64,000 nucleotides of DNA from Brachycybe producta (lineage: Eukaryota > Arthropoda > Diplopoda > Playtdesmida > Andrognathidae), in the NCBI GenBank assembly GCA_036925085.1, contig JAUPFP010000039.1, positions 621,501-685,500 on the forward strand, written 5' to 3'. The translations under genes and the position numbers were made by a program. The notes under the pieces were generated by a model. The model saw only the letters and a program-made list of their open reading frames with translations. It did no database searches and had not been told where the DNA came from. Below, piece by piece: positions 48,818-60,767 of this stretch. Numbering within the stretch: position 1 is the stretch's first letter; every line of letters starts with the position of its first letter.

Positions 48818-49185
48818 ATGAAAAGGCGCCACGACGGCGACCGAATTGCTTAACCGTAACATTGGCATAAAAAACCACAAAACGCACTGAAGCATCATCA
48901 TCATCACTAGTTTCTCCTATAGACATTGTCGCCGTCGTCGTTATTGTCAGAAAAAAATGCTTGTCAATTTCCGTAAATATTAACGATCTCTACACATAAC
49001 ATCATCATGAAATATGGATGGATGGATGGATGCCGATGCAAGTTTACCTACATTTTCTAGCTTATATCCCCTTTTGGTGGTGGTTGTCATGAGACACCAA
49101 CACAAACAATCCCTTAAGGGTCGTCGCGTGGTGATGACATATCTACTCTCTAGTACAACAATAGGCCTACAGTAGTAGAAAAAGT

Positions 49186-49188
<3 letters not shown>

Positions 49189-49267
<79 letters not shown>

Positions 49268-49343
49268 CACTCTCTCTCTCATACACTCTCTCTCTCATAC
49301 ACTCTCTCTCTCATACACTCTCTCTCTCATACACTCTCTCTCT
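49189..49343. repeat. (CT)n array with TCATACAC interruptions
   Basis: Long CT runs to about 49262, followed by five copies of a 16-base unit (CTCTCTCTCATACACT phase) to 49343, a secondary expansion within the microsatellite. Confidence 0.95.
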
Positions 49344-49961
49344 TCAGAAATTTACAGCTGAATTTGCTTGAATTTCTAGCTGCAGCTTTGTTTCCCCACA
49401 TGTTTTGAGCTAGGCCAAGTAGATTTTTTTTTTATTTTATTCCAATATTTTAAAAAAAAAACAAATGAAAAAGATCTTTAAGTTGAATACAGATGATCAA
49501 TTCTGACTTGTCAATTCAAAAATTGAATTGTGAGTATAGTAGATTTTGTTTTTGTTCAATTCAGCTTTTAAAATGGGTACATACGATCCGTTTATGGGCT
49601 TGTCAATAATGAGTCCATGTATGGGTGATGCATTTTGTTAATTCAATTCAACTTTTACTGCTCTTCAAGCTTGGCTCGAACGACTTGCTGCTCGCGGTCA
49701 GAGAATGAATTTAATTAAAACTTACAGCTCAAAACAGAGCTGTAGCTCTGTCTTTTTTTCTTTCTAGAAATCTGAAAGAATCGAGCTCTGTTTTCTGAAG
49801 AGCTATACATTTCTGCTAAATATATGGAAGTACATTGGGGTTAATTTAGAACTAAATGAAAGCAGTATAAAAAGATATAATCTGGATTAACGTAAACAAA
49901 AAGTAGGCTTAATGTGTGTCTATTTTGTAAAGTGTACAAGGTGAGACTAAATTCTGCCCTT

Positions 49962-50527
49962 ATAATTATATATATACTAAGCCCCGTCTTTCTGTCTGTC
50001 TGACCTAACACTGGACAAACAAAGACAAAAACCTTGAAGCATGTCGGAATTTATATAAATTTAAATGAATGAACCGCTTTTTTTCTCAAGGTCATGCTAT
50101 ATGTTGCACCCTTCCCATCCAAGAACCCCATGATATTAAATTGGAGAGGGGAAAAGGTTGGAAAGTGTAGAGTGGGGAGAGAGAGAAACGTGGAGGGAAA
50201 AAAAGTGGGAGGGGTGACATGAAAGGAGTAAAAAAAGGAACAAACGACGCGCATGCGCACACAAGAGAAAATGAAAAACTCATTTTCTCTTTCAAATATA
50301 AAAAGGGGAGGGGATAATAGTAGCAAAATTAAACCAGTATTTATCACGGGCAACTGTGCCCAGCATTAGAATTTCTTTTCCTCCGCCCTTTTATGAACGT
50401 CATCAATTTCTAATTGGTTTGTTACTTGGTCTGACGTCATAAAAGGGCGGAGGAAAAGAAATTCTAATGCTGGGCACAATTGCCTGTGAATTTGGCTCCC
50501 GTCATTTATGACGGGTTACCCCACTAG
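49962..50527 (+). mobile_element. Non-autonomous Helitron copy H2
   Basis: The right end has an 8-base hairpin CCCGTCAT/ATGACGGG (50498-50515) followed by TTACCCCA and CTAG (50524-50527) before T, the classic Helitron 3' terminus. The 5' part has AT dinucleotides followed by CCCCGTCTTTCTGTCTGTC. It contains a family A palindrome at 50348-50487. No Rep/helicase frame. Confidence 0.8.
50348..50487. mobile_element. Family A-type palindrome inside Helitron H2 (copy 6)
   Basis: Stem ACGGGCAACTGTGCCCAGC with complement GCTGGGCACAATTGCCTGT; then TTCCTCCGCCC and a short core with TCTGACGTCATAAAAGGGC. The same insertion is in H4, so it was present in their common ancestor. Confidence 0.75.
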
Positions 50528-50600
50528 TTTGTTAATATAATTTAGAAATGAACAAAAAAAGGTCTAAAAAGTAAGAAAAAAGAAGATCTAATCCCCTGGT

Positions 50601-50684
50601 CTTGTCTTGTTGGTGTAGTGGTTAGTGTCTCAGACTCTCAACCCGTGGTTATGTTGGCCATGGGTTCTCAATCCCCGTGCAGTG
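50601..50684 (+). mobile_element. tRNA-like sequence (degenerate tRNA or SINE head)
   Basis: TTGGTGTAGTGGTTAGTGTC resembles a tRNA D-arm/A box, and GGGTTCTCAATCCCC resembles a T-arm/B box with an extra base in the loop. The ends do not pair as an acceptor stem, so it is not a working tRNA as read. Confidence 0.4.
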
Positions 50685-50779
50685 TGAATTACATTTTCAA
50701 ATATTTCAGAAGGTGGCATTTGACAAACAAACAAATTATGAAGTTAAATAAAAAGCAAGTAATTAAAACAATTCAAAAC

Positions 50780-50985
50780 ACAGGCAAGTAGAAAACGGGA
50801 TGAACAGAAGTTGGTTCCGACCTTTTTATGACGACCGGCAACTTCTAATTGGTTGGTTACGTAGTCTGACGTCACATGCTCCGCCCTTTTCAACGTCGAA
50901 CCACACAACAAACCAAAAAGAAGTTGCCAGTCGTCATAAAAAGGACGGAGCCAACCTCTGTTCGTCCCGATTTCTAATTGCCTGT
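50780..50985. mobile_element. Family A palindromic MITE copy 7
   Basis: Duplications ATTCAAAAC (50771-50779) and ATTCCAAAC (50986-50994). Stem of the common type (GAAAACGGGATGAACAGAAG), core with TCTGACGTCACATGCTCCGC. Confidence 0.9.
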
Positions 50986-51242
50986 ATTCCAAACTCCAAA
51001 ATCAAACTAGAAATGAATTTAGACTTAAGCTAAGCTCTAATCTGTGTACAATTTACATACAACTCTACTAGAACGTTATCGTGAAATCCGACTATAAACG
51101 CAACATTGAAGTTATTCTGAAAAAGATTCTTGGAAGAAATCCAAAGTTTGATAAAAACTAGAATGTTCAGTAAAAGAAGGCCTTATGGAAAAGTAAAAGT
51201 GGTGTTATTAAGATTTTGCCCCCCAAAGTGATCGGGGACAAA

Positions 51243-51245
<3 letters not shown>

Positions 51246-51293
<48 letters not shown>
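51246..51293. repeat. (CT)n microsatellite
   Basis: About 24 uninterrupted CT dinucleotides. Confidence 0.97.
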
Positions 51294-51297
<4 letters not shown>

Positions 51298-51493
51298 ATG
51301 AGACAAACATCTTCTCGAAATGGTCAACTTGGGACAGCAATTTAATTTTTTTCGACAGCAGCTGCTATTGTTTTCAAGAAAAAACTGCAGACATAAATTA
51401 AAAAATACAATATGTACTTAAAAGTTAGATCATTTTCAAATTCATATAAAAAAAGCTTATTTTAAAAGATATCAGCAAGAAATTACCCTTTAA

Positions 51494-51673
51494 GGCCTTG
51501 TTTCCATTGAGGTGAATTATTTGAACTTTTTTGGAAATTTCAACTGGTAAAAAATACAACCCACGTGACCCGTATGCCCATTCACTATCATAGACGTGGA
51601 CGATGTTTCTTCTATTTTTCACCAGTTGAAATTTTCAAAAAGTTCAACTTTTCACCACAGTGGAAACAAGTCA
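51494..51673. mobile_element. PIF/Harbinger-like MITE family C copy 2
   Basis: GGCCTTGTTTCCATTGAGG at the left, GTGGAAACAAGTCA at the right, TAA on both flanks. Interior CACGTGACCCGTATGCCCAT resembles copy 1's GTATGGGCGGGAGCCACG in reverse. Confidence 0.7.
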
Positions 51674-51833
51674 TAATAGATTAACATTACACAAATATTT
51701 TATTATTCACCCTGATTATTTTTTATTACTCTTCTAGTTTGTAACGAAGTTTGAAATGAAATAATATATTTTAATTTAAAGATGGTTTTTACTGTTTGTC
51801 ATTACCAGAAATTGTTTATATAAACAACTGTAA

Positions 51834-52138
51834 TACCTAGTACACACCTGAAAATTTAAATGCATTTAAATAATAAACGTGTTCTACAGAGCCCCCTGTG
51901 AAGGACAAACAAACAATATGTCGAATTCAATTTATTCAGTTAATAATCTGAAAATATTCGAGTTAATTACTTAAATATGAGTATATAAACTATTGACAAA
52001 ATATTGATTTAGTATTTCAATTTAAAATATTAACAATAAAGTCAATTTTTATTTGGGTTCATGTCCTTAACTGGATTCCGTATGATTCACCTAAATACAT
52101 TTAATTTGAATCCATTTAACTCATGTGTGTACAAAGTA
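51834..52138 (-). mobile_element. MITE family K copy 3
   Basis: Reverse orientation relative to copies 1 and 2: TACCTAGTACACACCTGA at the left and TCATGTGTGTACAAAGTA at the right. CGTGTTCTACAGAGCCCCCT matches the others on the opposite strand. Confidence 0.75.
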
Positions 52139-52338
52139 TAAAAGAATGGAGTTTATTAAAAAAAATATGAACCAAACTTTTGACCTTTTGACAACAATTT
52201 CATTCATTCAAGAGAAAGTGAAAGAGAATGAAAAATGGCAAACCAAAAAGACACACATGTGTTTATACTACACTGTTGTTGATATATATATATATAAGCA
52301 GGAAATGGCCATTTTCTACTCTCTTATGATGTTTTATC

Positions 52339-52534
52339 ACAGGCATGTAAAGACAGGAACACGCAGACGTTTGCTCCGCCCCTTTTATGACGACTGGCAA
52401 CTTCTAATTAATTTGTTATGAAGTCTGACGTCACATGCCCCACCCTTTTCAATTTCCAATTGGTTGATATGTAGTCTGACGCTCACAAAAAAGGCGGAGC
52501 AAACGTCTGCGTGTTCCTGTCTTTACTTGCCTGT
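52339..52534. mobile_element. Family A palindromic MITE copy 8
   Basis: Duplications TGTTTTATC (52330-52338) and TGTTTCATC (52535-52543). Stem ATGTAAAGACAGGAACACGC is unique to this copy yet is matched by its own complement GCGTGTTCCTGTCTTTAC. Confidence 0.9.
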
Positions 52535-53248
52535 TGTTTCATCATGTTGAGACTTAAACTACAAGAAAAATATATAACAGATTGAGGGGGAAGGATGGGA
52601 AGAAAAGAAAAACCTAAATAACCAATTGGATGATGGGGTAACTTTTTTTTCAATTTCACGCACCACAAGTTCAGATGCGGATCTAAGTGGAACTTCCAAA
52701 AAGGCCTGAAAAATATTTCCCCATTACCACCCTCAATACTACACCCCCATTACCACCCTCAACAACAAAGAAATTCTATTCGTCCAAAGTCAGCATATAA
52801 AAATACATATTTTTCAGGCGTCAGGAAGAAATAGATGAAACAAAATACCAAAAAAAAAACATAAATAACTTTTTTTTGAACAAAAAAAAATGAATTGAGG
52901 TGATGGAAGATATAAACTCAGATTTTCGTTTCATTTTCAATAAAAATTGACTATTTTATTTCCTCCTCTCCTTTTTTCTTCTTTTTTTTTCACAGAATGG
53001 CTTTAAAATAAAATTATAAAAAAAACTCGAAATTTTCTCAAAAAACGATCCAATTGTCACCAGGCAACAAGCAAAAGAACGGAAGATGGAAGAAAAATAA
53101 TCGGAAATGCGACCAACAATAGACAGAAAGAGAGAACAAAAATCTAAGCTAATAATAAACTATAAATATGAGGTTCATATTCAAGAAGGAAACTTAAAAT
53201 TTGAACCTTTCTTGAAGAAAATTCTAATATTAAAAAATCTCTCCTGTC

Positions 53249-53762
53249 TTAAAAGTGGCTGAATAGATATTTATTTTGTTTTTATCTCGTCGAATGGCGC
53301 CATTGTAGTTTTCTAACCCTATACAAGTTCTCTTCCCTCCAACCAGCCCGGTTTTGAGAAAATTTATATTTTTCAAGTGAACGTTTTTCAGGAGAAACAT
53401 TATGAAAAAAAATTCAAAGTGTTTTAGAAACTAGAATAGTTGGCGATAATGTTAAAAGTATTTTCATGAGGATATCTTTAAAAATAAACTTTTTATGACA
53501 GCTTGAAAAACCAAAAAAACGGGTCATTTTTCAAAATGAATTATAAAATGTTTAACTTTTTAAGATATTTTCATGAAAAAACTTTTACCATAATCTTTTA
53601 CCATTCTAGTTTTAAAAACAATTTTAATTTTTTTATAATATTGTTTCTAAAAACGCAAAAACGTCATTTTTGCGTCCAAATTAAAAAAAAAAACGTCTAT
53701 GGAGCATAAGCATTAGACACTACAGTGGCACCGTAAGGGGGAGGGACATTCAGCCACCTTAA
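53249..53762. mobile_element. Palindromic element family N copy 2
   Basis: TTAAAAGTGGCTGAATAGAT at the left, CATTCAGCCACCTTAA at the right. Internal arms carry AAACTAGAATAGTTGGCGAT and AAAACGTC words. A partial third copy, lacking the outer ends, is at about 54367-54740 (shared AGATGGCGCCACTACAGTGG). Confidence 0.65.
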
Positions 53763-53763
53763 A

Positions 53764-53942
53764 TTGAATCTCGATTACCGGATTACCAAAAGTTCAAATA
53801 ATCCGGAAAAATCCTTCACTATCGGAAAATTTAAAAGTTAAAAAAAAAAACACTGATATACTTAAAAAATAAAACTATTTATATTATGATAAAAGCTGTT
53901 CCGAATTACCCGGAAGTCCGGATAATCGACATTCTACTGTAT
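53764..53942. mobile_element. Pogo/Tigger-like MITE abutting family N copy 2
   Basis: GAATCTCGATTACCGGATTA at the left pairs with GGATAATCGACATTCTACTG at the right; the right end CAGTAGAATGTCGATTATCC (complement strand) has the form of pogo/Tigger termini. The left terminal bases appear lost at the junction with the neighbouring element. Confidence 0.55.
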
Positions 53943-54799
53943 TCAATTCTCTACTCAACGAGAGAGACTTCAAAAGTTGAAGATCAAGTGTTAAGTTTTC
54001 ATTCTTGAATATGAACCTTAAAAGTCACTAAGTTTGCATAAAAACGAGAATATTAAATCCATAAATTCATATCTAGACAGAGACATATTGAATGGATGGA
54101 TGGCTGAACCCTCTTTTGCTTAATTAACGTGTTCATTTGAAAAGATCAATGACAAAATTAAAAATTTCCAACTCAAATTTGTTATCTCTCCAATAATAAT
54201 CAATAAATTTAACTGAGGTGTTTAATCACGTTTATTTTAAATCGAGACATCTCGGAAATGGAACTAGAAATGCGTGAAAATTGAAGCTACATTTTTCTAT
54301 TTAGGAAAAAAAGGAACATCAAGAAAACAAAATTGAACGTGGTTTATTTTTACTATAAACTAGAAGGATGAATATTTATTATGTTTTCGTCCCACCAGAT
54401 GGCGCCACTACAGTGGCCATTATGTTCTATAGGAGGTCTACTTTTCCCTCTCAAACCCGCAGTTTGGAGAGAAAATTTATATTTTTCAAGCGAACCGTTT
54501 TTCAGGAAAAACAATTAACGCAAAAATTAAGTGTTTTAGAAACTAGAATAGTTGGTGATAATGCTAAAGGTTTTTTCATGATGATATCTTTCAAAATACA
54601 CATAACAGTTTGAAAAAGGCGCAGATAGTTTTTCATGAAAGCATAATCTTTTACCATTCTAGTTTTGAATTATTTTTGTAATGTTGTTCGTTTAACACGA
54701 AAAAATAGTCGGATCCCTTCAATTTCCTTCATGGTTTCCACTATATTTTTCAAAACCGTACAGAAATTAAATACTTAAAATATTCTTATTCTGTCTTTC

Positions 54800-55130
54800 A
54801 GCTACATAATTATATTAATAAGATACATTTGAAAGTGTTTTGTTAACTAGAAGGGTAACAAAATCATTTAATAGTATTTTTTATTGTTGATTATCTTTTA
54901 AAATAAGCTTTTTTTATGTCTTATATGAAAATGACTCAAATTTAAGCAGATTATATTATTTAATTTTTGTCTTATTAAAAGTTTATTTTGAAAAATATAG
55001 ACAGGAAAATACTATAAAGTGTTTCAGGTACCATTCTAGTTTCTTACACACACACAATTTTCCCTTATTGTTATTGCTCTTCTGAAATACAAGAATACCT
55101 AGAAGTTCAATAATTCAGCTGTTCATAAAA
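54800..55130. mobile_element. Family E palindromic MITE
   Basis: GAAAGTGTTTTGTTAACTAG at the left; GTACCATTCTAGTTTCTTAC at the right; GTCTTTCAGC and TCTTCTGAAATAC flank. Confidence 0.55.
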
Positions 55131-55565
55131 CATCTCAATCAAAAACACAATTTTAATTTTAACTTTAACGTTTTCAATTTAAAAGATTTTTTTCTAAGCT
55201 CTGCAAAATTGCAAAAAATATGCCATTTTTGCATTTCGAAAAAAAAAAGAAAACTTGAAAGTGTGATTTAGAATATTGACAAGTATAAGAATCCCTATAA
55301 AAATCTTAAAATTGATTAAATAATTAATTAATTAACTTCTCAAAATTAGCATTTTCAAGAAAAATGTTCTAAAAAGGTGGACCCCCCCCCCCTAATTGTG
55401 ATTATTTTTGACACCGCAATGCACGAAATTATCTCGAACATTTTTTCTTATGATGGGACCACACTAACGTTAACGTCCATGATCGCAATAATTAAGGCGT
55501 CAAACATATAGATTAAACTACGCGGTAAATGACGCAATACATCGCTTTGATGTGTCAAAAAAAAC

Positions 55566-55752
55566 ATAGGCAATTAGAAATCGGGACAAACCGACGTTGG
55601 CTCCGCCCTTTTTATGACGACTGGCAACTTTGGTTGGCGTTGAAAAGTCAGAGCATGTGACGTCAGACTACATAACCAACCAATTACAAGTTGCCAGTCG
55701 TGATAAAAAGGGCGGAGCCAACTTCTGTTTGTCCCGATTTCTAATTGCCTGT
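55566..55752. mobile_element. Family A palindromic MITE copy 9
   Basis: Common stem type (AATTAGAAATCGGGACAAAC). The core is shortened: the usual segment between TTGGTTGG and GCGTTGAAAAG is missing. Flanks are A-rich (CAAAAAAAA / CAAAAAATA), so the duplication is only suggestive. Confidence 0.75.
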
Positions 55753-56224
55753 CAAAAAATACCGCCACCCGAGCTATCGCGTAACGTCTAACGCCATTAA
55801 TACTGCCGATAATACATTAGCGCGTTAAGTCGTGGCTACACGCGACAATAAACGGCATTAGACGTTAGTGTGTTCCCAGCATTAAGAAAATGGCTAACAA
55901 TCTACTATTTACCTTAATCTAATAATCATCATTATCACCTGAAGCTGTTTGTTTTTACCTAAATAAATATATAGATCTATAAAAACCTACAAACCTTTTT
56001 GCGAAATGTCCAACTTGTCACAGTGGAGAAACCATTTAACAAGAGAAATCGGATAACACGAAATGTATTTTCGGTATAAAAATCCTTTCTTTTAGCATGA
56101 ATATCGTAAAAATTAAACACTTGGCCTATAAAAAGTTTATTTTGAAAAATATCATCATGAAGATATTTTTAAGAGATTCTGATGTCATTCTAGTTTTTAA
56201 CAAACTTGACATTTCTGTATTATT

Positions 56225-58165
56225 CTGTTTCCAAAGCCAAATTTAAGAAAAACTTTAAAGTATTTTTTTTATAAACTATATGGGCAGCTCAATCATTTAA
56301 GGATATTTTCATGTTTGATATCTTTCAAAATAAGCTTTTTTTATGTCAGTTTGAAAAATGACTCTAAACTTTAAACTTACGATATTTTTTATAATTTCTG
56401 TTTATAAAAAAAAATATTTTAAAAAGTATCACAAGTGATTGAGAGTTACCCATCTAGTTTCTAAAAAAACACATTCATGTTTCTCTTAATGTTTGTATTC
56501 GTTCGAAAATCAGCTTTTAATAAAAAAAAATTGATTTTTTATCAGAAAACGAAACTAATTATAAAAGCTTAATTTTGCTAAATGAAAAAAACAATTTTCT
56601 GTTTAAAATAAGTTAACGACAAGTAATTCAATTAATGTGATTTAGTATTGATGGTTTTCTTTTTCTTCTTCTTAATTTCTCCTTCTTATAAGAATTCAAT
56701 GAGCAATCAACTTAATAGAAATCAGGCAACTTGAGGATTGCCTCGTTCTCTTCTTATCAATCTCTCTATATCTATCTCTCTCTCCCTATGTATTTATATT
56801 TATATATATTTCAATCTCTAATGTAATATAAGGCTTATCATGATGATTGAATGAATGAAAAAAATCAAAGCCTCTTCTTTTGTTGCGTTTCTATGAGTTC
56901 ATCGTTTGTCTGACATTATTTCATATAAAAGTTCATCATCATCATCGTGAAATGAGATGAAAAATGATTCAAATATTAAGTGAATCCCAACTACATTAGG
57001 CCTATATATATATGATGATGACGTATCCATATTCGGTGTAATTGTCCCAATACACGAAATGTATACGCATTTCGCGAAATGCACATAAGCTTCGCCTGAG
57101 ATGCAAAACGCGAAATGGTCATACATTTCGTGTAATGGGACAATTACACCAAATATGGATGCGACATATAAACTAAAAACCATTACAGTTTGTGTGTCTT
57201 ATCTTATTTACTATATTATATTATAACCCTTTCAACCCTTCTAGTCTCCAAAAAAAAATGCCAACCTCACTTATCGCCTCCTTTCCGCCCCTTCAATTCA
57301 TAACACTAACATAATCAATCAAATATTAATTAATACATATTACAGCATAAGCCATAAGTGCAGAAACAAAATCAAAGTCATTTTGCACAATTAGTAGTCA
57401 ATGTGCAAAACAATCAGTTCAATTTGCAAATATATAATCCGTGGCTATTCAGCTAGCATTTTAGGCAATGTGCAGAATGCTTAAAACAAACAAACCAATC
57501 GATGAAATAGCTGATTTTCTTAACTCTGCTGGTTATTCCGTAGTTACAGAAGAGCAACACTAAGAAGAAATTGAATGCGTGTTAGAAACTAGAATGGGTA
57601 GTTGAATCATTTAATACTATTTTTTATTTTCTATTTTTTTAGATATCTATCAAAATAAACCTTTTTTCAAACTCACATACGTTAACAAAAAAGCTTATTT
57701 TGAAAAATCTCAGCATAAAAATAACCATTAAGTGGTTGAACTACCCTTCTAGTTTCTAAAATAATTTCAAATTTTTCGTCAGATGTTTTATGAACAGTTG
57801 ATTTTCCTATTTCTGGTTATTTTGTATTTTCAGAAAAACAACAAAAAGTGGATGCAGGTTAGAAACTAGAATGGCAACTAAATCGCTTAAGGGTATTTTT
57901 TTATGTTTTGATATCTTTCAAAATACACTTTTTATTTGACACAAAAATTAAAGGTTAGTTAAAATTTTCAAACTGACTTAATAAACATAATTTAAAATAA
58001 ATTGAAATAAATAATGACATAAATTAAATTAAATTAATTAAATGAATTTAAAATGATAATAATCTTTAGTGATTTAGCTACCCTTCTAGTTTCTAAATAC
58101 AATTTAAACTTTTATCTTTTAGTAGTAAAATTAAGAAAAAAACTTGAAAGTGTTTTAGAAACTAC
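56225..58165. mobile_element. Cluster of family E palindromic MITEs
   Basis: Three more copies, at about 56225-56520, 57500-57790 and 57785-58165, each with AACTAGAA-type left arms and TTCTAGTTTCTAAA-type right arms. The last two lie end to end, and 58145-58165 begins another truncated arm. Between the first two is the hairpin at 57021-57175. No host exon seen. Confidence 0.55.
57021..57175. repeat. Near-perfect hairpin with 60-base arms
   Basis: ATCCATATTCGGTGTAATTG and CCCAATACACGAAATGTAT on the left are complemented by ATACATTTCGTGTAATGGG and CAATTACACCAAATATGGAT on the right, with only a few mismatches and a loop of about 15-25 bases around AAGCTTCGCC. The arms contain the self-complementary word ATTTCGCGAAAT. 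Confidence 0.8.
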
Positions 58166-58582
58166 ACATTAAAACCTGGTTAACAACCAGATTTGGCTTG
58201 TTAATTATTTCCGGCATTATGCACATTGTCTGAGCCGATGATTTAGTGTCTTCTGACTAGACAATTTGCAAAATTAACTGTATTTCAATATGACTGATAA
58301 CAACATATATCTACAATAAACTCAATCAATTAATTTTAAGTGTATTTCGGGGTGGCCTACCGCAAAATTCAACTTAAAATTGAATTTTTTTTGTTTGCTG
58401 GGTTGATTTTTTCTCTCTTTTTTTCTAAAATAGATAACAATCCAAATAAAAGAAAAATAAGTAATAATATCAACAACAACAACAACAACAACAAAAAGGA
58501 CCAACAATGACAACAACAAAAATCACAAATAAGGACAAGAAGCCCTACTGTGTGTGTGTCTTGTACAATTGTAGTTTTAAGG

Positions 58583-58584
<2 letters not shown>

Positions 58585-58678
<94 letters not shown>

Positions 58679-58690
58679 TATATAATATAT
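58585..58690. repeat. (AT)n microsatellite
   Basis: More than 40 AT dinucleotides with a few slips at the right end. Confidence 0.98.
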
Positions 58691-59525
58691 CTGTATAATA
58701 CAATATAGAAAAATCGCAAACACGAAAAGAATAAAGATGGAACAAAAAAAATCTGTACTTAATCGATATGCTCCAGAAAATACCCAACAAAAAAAAACCA
58801 CAGTAAATTGAGATGTTGATAATGTTTACCCACAATTGTTACTCACGATGAAAACGATTTTTTAAAAAAAAAAAAATGAAAACTAGAATTTACCAAAATA
58901 AGGTGTATATTTTTGTTCTCCACCATAAACACAAAAATGTATGTTTTGGTTTAAAAGATGAAAATTTCCTTCTTCCACACTTTGAGGGGGTTGAAAAAAA
59001 AATCCAGAAATGTTGTTATATAAACAAATTTATCCGCACTTTTTTCTTCTTCTTCTTCACCTGGTTTTTTCACGTCATTTTTTTTTTCTAGTCTAAACTA
59101 AAAATAAAATATGCAAACATTATTTTTTACTAACCCTCTAACTTAACACTTAAATTAGGCAATAGATGAAATAGGTGAATGGTTTTAACCTCCTCCTCCT
59201 AAAGGAATTTAACACAAGAGGTTTAAAGGTAACTTAGATATAGCATCTCTTTTACTGAGATAATAAGATGGGACAACAAAATCATCATCATCATCATCAT
59301 CTTATTCAGCTTTTTTTTGTTCTTCTTATTCGTCATCCGCACGCATTTTCAAACACATCTTAGCCCGACTGAACTGAACAGAAATTTCGATGGCGAAATG
59401 ATTATAACCGTGGAATGGTCCAATATCAATGCCGAGAAAAGGGAATAGAAGGAAAACAGGCGGAGATTTTTTTTTTAAAAGACCAAAGGTTCCACATGCA
59501 GAAAAAATGCACAAAGTAAAACTGA

Positions 59526-59781
59526 AAATAAAATTTGCCTAAATTAAGTGTATTTTATTTATTTGGCAGAAGAAAAAAAACGTGAAATTGTTTCTTCTTG
59601 TCATTTGTTGGAATTACATTTCATCAGTAAAATAGGAAAACATTTTTGAGAGACTGGAAATTAAATTTGTCTAAATTTAAGTATTTCATTTATTTTGCAG
59701 AAAATTTGGCAACAAAAATAAAAGGTGAAATTATTTCTGGAATTCTATTCCATCAGCCAATAGGAAGACGTCTTTCAGAAA
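59526..59781. repeat. Diverged tandem duplication, unit about 130 bases
   Basis: Unit 1 has AATTTGCCTAAATTAAGTG, then CGTGAAATTGTTTCTTC and GGAATTACATTTCATCAG. Unit 2 has AATTTGTCTAAATTTAAGT, then GGTGAAATTATTTCTGG and GAATTCTATTCCATCAGCC. A third relative is near 16805-16885 (CTGCCAATAGGAAAACA). It abuts the left end of Helitron H3. Confidence 0.65.
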
Positions 59782-60162
59782 TTATATATATAATATCCCA
59801 GGTCTGTGTGTCTATCTATCTATCTATCTATTTGTGAAGTAACGCTGTACAACCATTGAAGCAAATCGGAATTTATATAAATTTAAATAAATGAAGAAAT
59901 GAACAGCTTTTTTGTTTCTCAAGGTCAACTATATGTTGCACCCTTCCCATCCAAGAACCCCATGATATTAAATTGGAGACGGGAAAAGGTTGGAAAGTGT
60001 AGAGGGGGGAGAGAGAAACATCGAGGAGTGGGGGAAAGTGGGAGGGGGTGACTGAAATTATAAAGAAAGGAGTAAAAAAAGGAACAAACGACGCGCATGC
60101 GCACAATTGCCTGTGAATTTTGCTCCCGTCATTGATTCATTGATGACGGGTTACCCCACTAG
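59781..60162 (+). mobile_element. Non-autonomous Helitron copy H3
   Basis: Same body as H2 and H4. 3' end: CCCGTCAT ... ATGACGGG (loop enlarged by a duplicated TGATTCAT), TTACCCCA, CTAG at 60159-60162. It lacks the internal family A palindrome: GCGCATGCGCAC runs straight into AATTGCCTGTGAATTTTG. Confidence 0.8.
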
Positions 60163-60740
60163 TATATATATATTAAGCGTGTGTGTGTGGGTATCTATCT
60201 ATCTGTCTGTCTGTGATAACGCTGTACAAACCTTGAAACACGTCGGAATTTATATAAATTTGAATAAATGAACGGCTTTTTTCTCTAGGTCAACTATATG
60301 TTTCACACTCCCCATCCAAGAACCCTGTGATATTAAATTGGAGAGGGGAAAAGGTTGGAAAGTGTAGAGGGGAGAGAGAGAAACGTGGAGTGGGAACAAA
60401 GTGGGAGGGGGTGACTGAAATTGAAATGAAATGAAAGGAGTAAAAAAAGGAACAAACGACGCGCATGCGCACACCAGATAAAATGAAAAACTCATTTTCT
60501 CTTTCAAATATAAAAAGGGGAGGGGATAATAGCAGCAAAATTAAACTAAAGTTTATCACAGGCAATTGTGCCCAGCATTAGAATTTCTTTTCCTCCGCCC
60601 TTTTATGAACGTCATCAATTTCTAATTGGGTTTGTTACTTGGTCTGACGTCATAAAAGGGCGGAGGAAAATCAATTCTAATGCTGGGCACAATTGCCTGT
60701 GAATTTTGCTCCCGTCATTTATGACGGGTTACCCCACTAG
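60163..60740 (+). mobile_element. Non-autonomous Helitron copy H4, directly following H3
   Basis: Begins immediately after the CTAG of H3 with an AT run, TTAAGCGTGTGTGTG and TCTG repeats, and ends with the hairpin and CTAG at 60737-60740. The interior contains the palindrome 60558-60700. The two elements are head to tail with no spacer. Confidence 0.8.
60558..60700. mobile_element. Family A-type palindrome inside Helitron H4 (copy 10)
   Basis: ACAGGCAATTGTGCCCAGCA with complement TGCTGGGCACAATTGCCTGT; core TCTGACGTCATAAAAGGGC. Nearly identical to the copy in H2. Confidence 0.8.
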
Positions 60741-60767
60741 TTGAAAATAAAATCTCTCTAATTTAAA

